Assembly (NCBI GenBank): GCA_964017125.1
Contig: OZ024907.1
Coordinates: 23,557,250 to 23,621,249 of the forward strand
Direction: 5' to 3'
DNA from: Flabesymbios commensalis
Taxonomy: Eukaryota > Annelida > Polychaeta > Terebellida > Flabelligeridae
DNA: 64,000 nucleotides
Shown here: positions 48,601 to 56,429 of the stretch, in pieces
Position numbering within the stretch: the first letter of the stretch is position 1
Layout of the letters: each line of letters opens with the position of its first letter
Made by a program: the position numbers and the translations under genes
The notes under the pieces: model-generated
The model's input: the letters and a program-made list of their open reading frames with translations, nothing else
Database searches by the model: none
What the model was told of the DNA's origin: nothing

Positions 48601-51600
48601 CAAGTTCGATACAGCCCTTAATATCCTAAATGTGTGTGGAAAATACATAGGACGAAGGATATGTCAAAACCAGTCCCTTGTAATAAATGATTGTACAACA
48701 ACAGCGAGGAAATTGATAAAAAGTGGACATTTTCTGCCAGTTTGACCTTTAAATGACCTTGGTGTAACCTTGACATGACCTTGGTGTTATGTTTATCATT
48801 CAAAGCAGTCTCTTCGAGTATTTGACACACTTTTGGGACACAGAAACATATCATAGACATTGTAATATACAATTTCCACTACTTTTTGGCTATGCCAGTT
48901 AATATTTTGACCTTTCGAGGTCAATGACCTCTAGAGGTCATCAGAGGTCAAATCCAGTTTACCTCCACATCTAAAAATGACCCTGAGGATATGTTCTACA
49001 AGTGGTGGAAATTTCATGCTTTAATCATAAAATGCACAATAGCTTACCTTATGTACTACACTATACAGTTGTCAACAAAACTTATCAAAATGAGCAGTTT
49101 CTGTCGAAACATGGCGTGCAGTTACAGAGAGGGAGCGGGGTTGGCCTGAGCGACATCTATGTGTGGAGAATGATTGGACAATTCATAATGGCCTCCACGA
49201 AAAAACAGTGATTCTAAGTGCCCAATTTATAGTATCATTGACTGGGGTTGCCATATTGGAAAATCCAATATGGCTGCCACCCCAAAGCAGAATTCTCAAT
49301 TTTGCCTAACCAAACGTGATATAATTAGAATTTAAGCACTTTTCTTTTGTTTTCTACCACATTGGTTTTAAATATGAAGTTAATTTGACAGTACAATTGA
49401 CTGCAATCGAGATAGTATAAATCCAATATGGCTGCTAGCCCTATTATCGCATTAATTGTCAGGCATTGTTACTGAATTGTAATTGAAAACGCTTTTTCTA
49501 TTTTTTCAGTGCAGTGGATTCATTCAAGCTGATCCATATTTATCAGTAACAGATATATTTTATCGCCATAAAGAAGAGTCGTTACAGACTTATTTGTCAT
49601 AGTAATGAGAGATAATATATATGTACATTTGTGATAAAATAATATGACATTGACGGGAATCACCATATTGCAAAATCCAAGATGGCGGTCACCCAAAATT
49701 TTACATAATTACAAATAAAATATACTCTATGGCATTTGACTTTGTGGATTCTAATTACATAGAAAATTATGTCTCCAGAGGCAGGTACGAGTCTAGCAAA
49801 ATCCGTCATATCGAAGAATATGAGACCCCTTCCCTTTGTACCGGGACCCCTAGCTGTACCGTGATCCACAACCTCAAGTGGGAGAAAGTTATGCATATTT
49901 GTTTAATTTAAGATCAAACATTTGCAAATTTTGATGTTTAAATACTCATTTCGTTGCCAAAATCGGTGTTTTGATCGACTAATAAAATAGGTAAAAAACG
50001 ACAATAGTCGTGATCAGCCCGATAAGGGGTAAGGGTTTACGGACAATAGTTGAAGGTCATATACACGTTTGTTTGACCTCCAGGTGACGGATTACTCACC
50101 ATCCAGCATTTCATGGCTCGCTTTATGACATCTATCGTCCATATGTCTTGATGCATGATGGAGTATTCAGAAAAATCTGACATGTACACAATTCCGTTGA
50201 CTTGCACGTTTTCGTCGTGCAGAGTGTGTAGTGACAAAGCAAAAAGGGCACGAAGAATGTCATCCACTTTATATTTCTTCCCGTCAGTCTCTATGGCACC
50301 TATAAGGTAACATAATAAAAATAAATACTTTTAAATAGTATTTACATATTATGTTATTATACGGAATATTTCCCTCTTTTAATTTTAACTCTTGATCATT
50401 ACAGTTCTAAACATGAGAACACACCAACGCGAAATCGACGTCGCGTTGGTTATCATACACACGATTTGCTCATTGTCAAAACATACTAGCGCGACGACGT
50501 ACGCGATAGGCAACGCGATAATTTTCAAAACTGTTACATTTTTGTCGCGCGTCGTGCCGGTTGTCGTGACTCACATGTCGCGTTGGTCGTCGGATTGGTC
50601 GTCGCGCGAAAAGCGATTTTCGCGTCTGTCGTCGCGTCACTCGTCGCGTGCCTAATCGCGTTCGTGTGTTTTGCACTTTATGTTACAATATCAATCTGAT
50701 CGGCACTATAGAAAAACTACCTTTGTATTTTGGATTCAGGTCTCCGCATAGTAATTGTTGTCAAATCAATCTTGAACGGTTTAAAATTTGAATTTAAAGT
50801 ACGCATAACGCGTATTGTGTCACCGCTATTTAACAATGTTTAACGTCGCCTTCGTTAGACTTGTATGCATGTAATGTATTTAACTATTGCATACGATTAT
50901 CAGATTATGCGCCGTTTTATAATCCTCATATAACTAGTATGTAATAAATAATGGCATGTATCTTTTGAAAAAAATCCTACCTTCTCGGAAAATAACAATC
51001 TTTCGTCCTTGTGGATCATAGCCAGGCAGGGGTAGGTAATATCTAAAGCATAAAGGTGAGGTTAAAAAAATGTTAATCAGCCGCACTTAATAATATATGT
51101 CAATTTGACAAATTCAATGCAAAATTTTCATTTAACCCTTTCAAGCCTGAATTTACCATTGTCATCTTCATCCACTACCGGCCCCGAATTGCTGCCGCAA
51201 TTCTCGACTTGTAGTGGATGAAATAAAAAATGAAATGAATCGGGCTTTAGGCCACCTGGGCGGGGGCCCTAGGGTAGTGACACAGGATCCGAAATTCGAG
51301 CCCTGGCGGTCTGAGGCCGAGCACGCTACCTCTCGGTCACGGAGGCTCTCCACAATACTGACTTTCACACGTGGATGGGGAAGAAACATTTTTGTTTCTT
51401 TCAACCCGCCGAGACCGGGAACCGAACCCCGAACTCTGGCGTGAAAGGCAGCGGTGCTGACCACTACCCTAGGGCCCCCGCCCTGTAGTGGATGATGATA
51501 ACTTGAAGTGGGTGCAGAAGTGAAGAAAATTGTCATGTATGGGTAAAACAGTTTCATGGTAATTTTCCTTCTAAAACCCTTAGTTGTAGGGAAATCAATT

Positions 51601-52908
51601 GTGTGTTCAGGAATCTAAAATGATGCTTTAATGCATCGTGATCAGCACATTGAGGGTAAAGATGGCAAAGAATAATGATTACTGACCCGCTGTCGAGGAA
51701 AGCCATTATTTTCGGATCAGCGGTATCTGTGCCATTATACCATTCTGGGGCCACTTCTGTCTTACATGTCATATACCCAGTCAGAATCTCTCTGGCTCTC
51801 AACTGACTAAATTTAGCTGTACGTAGAAACATCAGTAGCCAAATATCGTCTGTAAAAATCAACAATGATCTGCTCTCTAAAAGTGTACACATACATTTAA
51901 ACACTGGCATGCGCTTAGTTAGCTTCCTAAACAATATTGCATTTTTAATAGTAATATATGCTCATCTACATATTAAAATGGGTGAGGCTCGCTCAATATT
52001 TCAGCTCGATATTTTGGCATGGTCATGCCGTTAACAATGGTAAGGACACCATTTTTCTTAACATTTACTTATTAGCAACCGATATATCAGATAAAAAAAA
52101 CATTAACCCTTAAAGCGCTAGGTTATTTAATTTAAATGTATACCCACTTCAAGGTGTGTCATGTTAACGCAACCCACACGTGGGTTGGCGCTGAATTAAT
52201 TTACAAAAAATCATCGCAACCAAAGTTGTTGATTTTTTCAATTTGAAATAATCATAAATGTATTCGTTAGCTCTTTCTGATTCATTTGAATACCTATGTT
52301 ATGGGTCCACGATCATTATAAATACTTTTATTCTTACAGCGCGGGGAACGACTTTAGTCGTCAGAATCTGACGTCTGTAGACGTCAGTTTCTGTATGTGC
52401 ACACAGGTGGTTCCTGGTTGATTCGCAGGTTAACTTATTAATTATTTAACCTTTAAAGCGCTGAATTTTTTTTATGAAAACCTTGGAGATCAAAGGGTTT
52501 TTTCAATTTGAAATCATCATACATGTCTTAGTTAGCTCTCCCCGATTCATTTGAATACCTATGTTATGGGTCTACGGCCCTTAGAAATATTTTGATTCTT
52601 ACAGTGCGGGGATAGACTTTAGTCGTCAGAATCTGACGTCCACAGACGTCAGATTCTGACGTCTAAAGTCCATCCCAGCACTGTAAGCGTTACTATTCAT
52701 TATTGTACTTAATCAGGGACACGGAAGACGGATCATTGACAACATATCACATACCAGTTGGAGATGTAATATGGGGTTGTTGAAGTATCCATTCTCTGAA
52801 AGCCTTCACAGCATTTATTCTTTCATTTTCGTCTTCAAATAATTCTTCTTTGGCTACTTTCCGACTCGCCTCTGTCAGTTGACAAACGTATTTGTTTTCG
52901 TCAGCCAT
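36537..52908 (-). CDS. CRAL-TRIO domain (Sec14-like) lipid-binding protein, complete, 7 coding exons
   Basis: Joining seven minus-strand exons (52908-52755, 51849-51687, 51042-50981, 50299-50100, 39167-39057, 37668-37545, 36679-36537) gives 957 nt, 318 residues plus stop, with GT-AG at every junction and no internal stop. Residues 1-105 match the helical CRAL-TRIO N domain (REWILQQ; DDIWLLMFLRTAKFSQLRAR at 52-71). The lipid-binding fold follows: GRKIVIFREG (about 118-127), NGIVYMSDFSEYS (161-173), YPARYKAFNMYN (196-207), KMLGSNMEQLYKLFP (232-246), and the typical C-terminal SFRKLNIND. Family members (alpha-tocopherol transfer protein, clavesin, CRALBP) are cytosolic or membrane-associated carriers of small hydrophobic ligands; the ligand here cannot be told. 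The start was chosen by alignment with the downstream paralogue and a good context (GACATGG). A TGTTGCAG just before it looks like an acceptor, so the 5'UTR may lie in an upstream exon. Intron 4 is 10.9 kb and full of foldback elements. Confidence 0.9.
36929..37325. repeat. Array of palindromic ACTCGATATATTGAGT units in intron 6
   Basis: About 24 units of 16-18 bp each contain ATATATTGAG or CTCGATATAT, separated by variable 3-5 base linkers. Orientation changes near 37060, so the array is itself roughly mirror-symmetric. It lies between exons 6 and 7 of the upstream CRAL-TRIO gene. Confidence 0.9.
37545..37668 (-). CDS. CRAL-TRIO gene (upstream), coding exon 6
   Basis: A 124-nt exon, acceptor TCCTCGCAG, donor G|GTCAGT. 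It encodes TKMLGSNMEQLYKLFPKHML and PLEYLPDDYTGPSAG, matching the family's G-x-x-h-x-x-L-x-x-x-h-P-x-x-hLPxEY region. Confidence 0.92.
39057..39167 (-). CDS. CRAL-TRIO gene (upstream), coding exon 5
   Basis: A 111-nt phase 0/0 exon encoding KNYPARYKAFNMYN to LLSKKMRSR. It corresponds to the family signature P-x-R-x-K-x-h-x-x-h-N followed by the PFL-KxKhRxR helix. A piggyBac-like MITE sits 36-40 nt upstream of its acceptor. Confidence 0.92.
39207..39442. mobile_element. piggyBac-like MITE, TTAA-flanked, beside exon 5
   Basis: The 13-bp perfect ends CCCTTTAACCGCC (39207-39219) and GGCGGTTAAAGGG (39430-39442) are each bordered by TTAA. TTAA target duplication plus a CCC terminus is characteristic of piggyBac elements. 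It is 236 bp long and contains a strong hairpin at 39237-39296. Confidence 0.85.
39237..39296. repeat. Hairpin with CACTTGAAGTTGTG stem
   Basis: A 22-bp stem (one mismatch) encloses a loop TCTCGCTGACGCGATC. An almost identical hairpin is at 55143-55204, and a decayed one is at 54303-54357. Confidence 0.85.
39636..39708. repeat. Small palindromic MITE (CAAAACATTTGTAT family)
   Basis: It begins GCACAAAACATTTGTATGAC and ends TTTTACAAATGTTTTGTGTT then TGCTGG. It belongs with the copies at 41410-41517 and 60250-60435. The remainder of 39447-40922 shows no gene. Confidence 0.75.
40923..42448. mobile_element. Foldback element D with nested inverted repeats
   Basis: The ends AAAGGGACATGCCCAGGTCT and its complement at 42448 head inverted arms of about 120 bp. 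Within them a second inverted pair (41196-41218 GGGGCGAACCATTTAATACC and 42294-42316) surrounds poly-G/poly-C tracts and T-rich repeats. A third pair (41059-41090 and 41160-41191, GGCTAGATATAGAGACGAAA) forms a hairpin. It lies in intron 4 of the upstream CRAL-TRIO gene. No transposase frame is seen. Confidence 0.75.
41410..41517. repeat. Small palindromic MITE (CAAAACATTTGTAT family), inside element D
   Basis: It begins CCCAGCTAACAAAAAATATT and ends AATGTTATACAAATGTTTTG then TGTTTGCTGG. The middle carries CAATGTCTTCGACGTTGG. It resembles 60293-60399. Confidence 0.8.
44744..44862. repeat. Dispersed repeat shared with 6821-6950
   Basis: GGCAGCCATTTTGATTTT, ATCCGCCCAGATATCA and TATCAGCCAAAACA occur in the same order as at 6821-6950. 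Confidence 0.65.
44885..47015. repeat. 21-bp minisatellite with CGTTATAACG palindrome, about 100 copies
   Basis: The unit contains CGTTATAACGGTCTACTA. Because 21 is a multiple of three, frames stay open for long stretches on both strands (heptads like DRYNGIV on the minus strand, RYNGLLS on the plus strand). The array is intronic and the heptads merely echo the DNA repeat, so it is not called as protein-coding. Confidence 0.95.
47083..47324. mobile_element. TTAA-flanked piggyBac-like MITE
   Basis: It begins CCCTTTAATCCCTC and ends GGCCTGAAAGGG, with TTAA at 47079-47082 and 47325-47328. It contains a hairpin around CACTACAAGTCGAGAATT and the palindrome GATGCATTAAAGCATC. It is the same family as 51136-51656, in the opposite orientation, and provides the empty site for the SINE there. 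Confidence 0.8.
49062..50099. other. Intronic sequence with GATGGCGGCC-type words
   Basis: Near 49247-49280 CCATATTGGAAAATCCAATA is followed by TGGCTGCCACC, a small inverted pair. A related CCATATTGCAAAATCC then GATGGCGG occurs near 49665-49690. No exon was recognised. Confidence 0.4.
50100..50299 (-). CDS. CRAL-TRIO gene (upstream), coding exon 4
   Basis: Acceptor CCTTATAG, donor ATG|GTGAGT (phase 0). It encodes the core NGIVYMSDFSEYSIMHQ, which corresponds to the family's G-V-x-x-I-x-D strand and helix. It is followed by a 10.9-kb intron. Confidence 0.9.
50418..50670. mobile_element. CG-rich MITE with AACACACCAACGCGA ends
   Basis: AACACACCAACGCGA at 50418-50432 and TCGCGTTCGTGTGTT at 50656-50670 are inverted with one mismatch. 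The 253-bp interior is dense in GTCGCG. It lies in intron 3 of the upstream CRAL-TRIO gene. Fragments occur at 14545-14660 and 35514-35875. The target duplication is not clear. Confidence 0.7.
50981..51042 (-). CDS. CRAL-TRIO gene (upstream), coding exon 3
   Basis: A 62-nt exon encoding YYLPLPGYDPQGRKIVIFRE between a TTTAG acceptor and a GTAGGA donor. Length and both phases are identical to the paralogue's exon 3. The GRKIVIFREG segment is the first strand of the CRAL-TRIO fold. Confidence 0.88.
51136..51656. mobile_element. piggyBac-like MITE split by a SINE, beside exon 2
   Basis: It begins after TTAA at 51132-51135 with CCCTTTCAAGCCTGA and ends CACATTGAGGG at 51656 (right flank TAAA). GATGCTTTAATGCATCGTGA corresponds inverted to 47083-47324. 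It ends 30 nt from the exon 2 donor of the upstream CRAL-TRIO gene. Confidence 0.8.
51222..51483 (-). mobile_element. SINE copy inserted in the piggyBac-like MITE, 12-bp target duplication
   Basis: TGTAGTGGATGA flanks it at 51210-51221 and 51484-51495. The homologous MITE at 47083-47324 has this word only once, an ideal empty site. Both tRNA-like heads are present (GTAGTGGTCAGCACC; GAGGTAGCGTGCTCGG). Part of the 3' domain is replaced by an inverted copy of the head sequence (51258-51279 against 51463-51483). Confidence 0.92.
51687..51849 (-). CDS. CRAL-TRIO gene (upstream), coding exon 2
   Basis: Acceptor TTTTTACAG, donor GG|GTCAGT. It encodes DDIWLLMFLRTAKFSQLRAR and VAPEWYNGTD to FLDSG, the end of the N-terminal helical domain. 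It is one codon longer than the paralogue's exon. Confidence 0.9.
52107..52440. mobile_element. TTAA-flanked MITE-like sequence
   Basis: It begins CCCTTAAAGCGCTAGG after TTAA at 52103-52106 and contains ACCCACTTCAAGGTGTGTC and a hairpin with CAGAATCTGACGTCTGTAGA. The right end is unclear. Confidence 0.5.
52606..52678. repeat. Hairpin with GTCAGAATCTGACGT stem
   Basis: The two halves GACTTTAGTCGTCAGAATCT and AGATTCTGACGTCTAAAGTC pair around a short loop; flanking GGGATA / CATCCC lengthens the stem. It lies in intergenic or intron 1 sequence just 77 nt from the CRAL-TRIO exon 1 donor. Confidence 0.85.
52755..52908 (-). CDS. CRAL-TRIO gene (upstream), coding exon 1
   Basis: Encodes MADENKYVCQL through REWILQQPHITSPT and ends G|GTATGT (phase 1). 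It is 154 nt, exactly the length of exon 1 in the downstream paralogue. A longer in-frame start 15 codons upstream exists but is not supported by the paralogue. Confidence 0.85.
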
Positions 52909-52999
52909 GTCTGCAACACATGTCCCAATGATCAGGTTATCATACTTTCTCAAAAATTTGCAATTTGAATGAGACGAAATGCACCAATTATTTACTTTC

Positions 53000-53995
53000 G
53001 GCCAAATGAGCGCATGTGTTAGCCCTGTAGTTTAGCGTCAGTAATTTGGTTTTAATCCTTCCTTACTCGAAATGTATTAGTAATATTAAAATTCATACAT
53101 GCTCAAATCTTTGAGTAACAACATTTCGAAGGCCGAGGGTTTTCTATTAAAAGTATATTGCAAACCCCCTTAAGTGTCACTATATATCATGACAATAAGG
53201 TTACGACATATATTTTTTGTCTGAGGTAAAACATGTAAAAAGGAGAATATTTGAAACCAAGAAGCTATAATAATAATATATTTTTTGCAACTACACCCAA
53301 GGGGTATATGATTCTTTATAATCGTATAAACCTCATAATTGTGTGTCGTACAGCGAAAGTGAGCACAAGCAGGACACAAATTGTAATAGTTTTTTTTATA
53401 TACCGTAACTAAAGAAAAATCCCCCTAGTATCACTCTTTTTGAATAAAAAGTGTTTGGGCCTGTATTTCAAAATAATGCACCGGCAGCGAAAATAGGTCA
53501 CATTGAAACCAAAGGGTTATGGGACTGCTTATATGGCGAAACTTAATCTCTAAAAAAAGTAAATGAGAAAAAACACCCGTTGTCACTCAGTGTAAATAAA
53601 AGCGTTTTCCTAGCTCGATAACCGTGCGTCGTACAGCGAAATAGAGCAGAATTAGGGTTACGAGACATTTCTACGACCATTAACAAATATATTAAGGGTC
53701 ATTTAGATATATGAAAATAAGCTGGATTTGACCTCTGACGACCACTAGACGTTACTGAACCTTGTAATATTAACATATTATATCGCGAAACCTTATGACA
53801 ATTATATATGAAATGTAAAGTAATAATTTGTATTATATATGTATTATATAAATGCCATATGAAAAAAAAAAAAAAAATTAAACAGACATATCGCATTCAA
53901 GAAAAGCGCATAAATCACAAACAATTTTACCATGTTCCGTGTCATTTTATTTGGTTTATAACATGTTTGAAACCACATATATACGGGTCTAGCAG
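53000..53995. other. Upstream flank of the CRAL-TRIO gene, no gene seen
   Basis: AT-rich. No exon was recognised and no clear TATA or CpG-rich promoter can be assigned. A 5'UTR exon may be here, because an acceptor-like TGTTGCAG precedes the start codon. Confidence 0.35.
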
Positions 53996-53999
53996 GTTA

Positions 54000-54213
54000 G
54001 CCCTTACAACGCTGAAATATTTTTCATTTTGAAATCATCATGAATGTTTTAATTAGCTCTTTCCGCTTCATTTGAATACATATGTTATAGGTTTACGTCC
54101 ATTATAAATAGTTCAATTATTTAAGTGTGGGAACCGTCTTTATACGTCAGAATCTGACGTATACAGACGTCAGATTATGACGTATAAAGACGGTCCCCGC
54201 GCTGAAAGGGTTG
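54000..54213. mobile_element. Hairpin MITE with CCCTTACAACGCTG / CGCGCTGAAAGGG ends
   Basis: The interior blocks ATTTGAATACATATGTTATA and TTAGCTCTTTCCG match 52270-52330 and 52525-52570. A near-perfect 27-bp stem (ACCGTCTTTATACGTCAGAA and its complement) is at 54133-54194. Confidence 0.65.
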
Positions 54214-55142
54214 ATAGATGAAAATACATCAATTGTTTTACCATGTATCTAATTACAGTGATATTTAAACATTAATGAGAATAATATTAAAAAACAAATA
54301 GCTACCCATTGAAGTTGTGTCTTTCTACAGCGACCCACAACCCCAAGTGACTCAAATATTGTTAAACGTTTTGAATGAGTGATTTATAAATCTGACCGGC
54401 CAGTTGTAATTGTTCCTGTTGATCAAACACAATGATTCTGTTAAAAAACATTTATAAATAACCAAGCGGTTTTACAAGTCCCTGTAAAGAGTAGATACAA
54501 ATGATATAACATGTTATATAACAAAAATTCTCATTTAAACAGTCAGAACAAATAGATAACCCGTTGCAAAGTAACAACCCGTTATGTAAATCTCCGTTCA
54601 AGTTCTGTTCTGTTCAAGCTCTGTAATAGATACGATTTCTTTAGCCACAAGATTATCAGAAAAAGAAGGCTCGTCTATGGAAATAACTTCTTCAGGCAAA
54701 GTGTATATAACAGCTCTATAAAGTGGACCTCTGGGCAGCTGGTTTACCGGGAGTTAGCCTATAGCCATGTCAAATAATACAAATAATAATGTTCCATATA
54801 GCCCACGTATTCAGTCTAGTGCTGCTCGTGGCGTCATCTTACCCCGGGACACTGGACATGTTCATTCGTGTACCATTTCAACTCCCAGCGGAGCATACAG
54901 CCCCGCAACCATTTCGGCTCTTAAAAATTATCGTACACATTCCAATCGCTGTTTCCGATCAGGTACTTATTTACACCTCGGTGAATTGAAGCATGTGAGG
55001 GTGAAGTGCTCTGCTGAATAACACAACGTCGAAACATTGATGTCCCAACATTGAGAGGGGAGAAATATGATATTTCTCTGAAAATCTGCACCAAACGGGG
55101 ACTGAAGTCGCAAAACAGGCAGCAGCGATTGCAAAGTGTGGA

Positions 55143-55204
55143 ATTTTCACCCACTTGAAGTTGTGTCTCGCTGACGCGAGCCACAACTTCAAGTGAGTGA
55201 AAAT
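55143..55204. repeat. Hairpin with CACTTGAAGTTGTG stem, second copy
   Basis: The stem ATTTTCACCCACTTGAAGTT pairs with its complement around a loop TCTCGCTGACGCGAGC, almost the loop of 39237-39296. Confidence 0.85.
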
Positions 55205-55494
55205 GCTCTAAGCATTTTGAAACCGCTAATACATTAGCACTACAAATTTATTTTAATAATAGACTAGTGGGGTAATTAAATATGTTGGCATTTGACTGCT
55301 GTAGTTGGGTGATCATTAACACATTTAGTAACCTCTGGTCTATTAGTCCAGTTGTCAAATGGCATTTTTTTACTCAAGCGTGTTTCGCGGTATGGACGAT
55401 GTTTTATGATCGATTCTGGTTCTAAGGGATGTCCTGAGCAGGAATCAGCCGGGTGCCACTTTGGCACCCTTGGGCGGAATTTTTTAAGGGCAAA

Positions 55495-56405
55495 AACAAA
55501 ATGGCCGCCAAATATTTCAAGGTCAAATATGATTTTTCAACAAATGAAGCCAGGAACAAGTGTAATACCTCATTTTCATGTGATTTTGACTGGGCAGTCC
55601 ATTTCTTGTATTATTTTGATGACTCAAGGTCATCTTCAAGGTCAAAAAGACAATTTCAAGGTCAAAGAAGCAAAAATACAATTTTTAACAAATAAAGATA
55701 GGAACATGTGTAATACCTCTTTCACATGGGATTTTATCTGAAAATAATTGTATGGTATTATTTTCTTTATCCAAGGTTAGCTTCAAGGTCGAAAGTCCTT
55801 TCCAAGGTCAAAACCAAAATGGTTGCCAGATATTTCAAGGTCAAATATGATTTTTCAACAAATGAAGCTAGGAACATATGTAATACCTCATTTTCATGTG
55901 ATTTTGACCGGGCAATTCATTTCTTGTATTATTTGCATGATTCAAGGTCATCTTCAAGGTCAAAAGGTCAAATATCAAGGTCAATCAAGCAAAATTACCG
56001 TTTTTAACAAATAAAGCTAGGAACATGTGTAATACCTCATGCAATTTTGACTGGGCATTCCATATCTGATATTATTTTGATTATTCAAGGTCATCTTCAA
56101 GGTCAAAGGGGTCAATTTCAAGGTGAAGTAAAAGAAAATATCATTTTTAACAAATAAAGCTGGGAATGTGTGTAATACCTCTTTTTTGATTGACAAATCC
56201 AATTATAGTATTATATGAGTGATTAAAGGTTATCTTCAAGGTCAATTTCAATTCAAGGTCATTAAAATTCAATTAACAAACATAAATAGCAAAAAGTGTT
56301 GTACGTCTTTTTAGTGTAATATTGACAAATAATCCATTTCTGCTACTATTTTTATAATTAAATGTCATTTTCAAGGTCAGTGTGTCAATTTCAAGGTCAG
56401 GTAAG
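55495..56405 (+). repeat. TCAAGGTCA-rich tandem sub-units, left arm of element F
   Basis: Units carry CAACAAATGAAGC(C/T)AGGAAC, GTAATACCTCATTTTCATGT and clusters of TTCAAGGTCA. The right arm 58555-59130 holds the reverse complement. Confidence 0.85.
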
Positions 56406-56429
56406 CGAAAATATGATTTTCAACAAATA

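Larger units (their letters stand above)
42853..49061. mobile_element. Giant foldback element E (6.2 kb), TA-flanked, in CRAL-TRIO intron 4
   Basis: GTGTAGTGGTTAAGCTCCC at 42853 and its inverted counterpart ending ACTACAC at 49061 are each bordered by TA. The left arm holds two direct copies of a unit of about 774 bp (42862 and 43636); the right arm (about 48340-49061) is an inverted single copy. Shared blocks include GCATTTTATGATTAAAGCAT and ACCTCTAGAGGTCATTGACC. AAGGTCA words are frequent. The core is a 2.1-kb 21-bp array, and a TTAA-flanked MITE is nested at 47083-47324. No transposase frame is seen. Confidence 0.8.
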
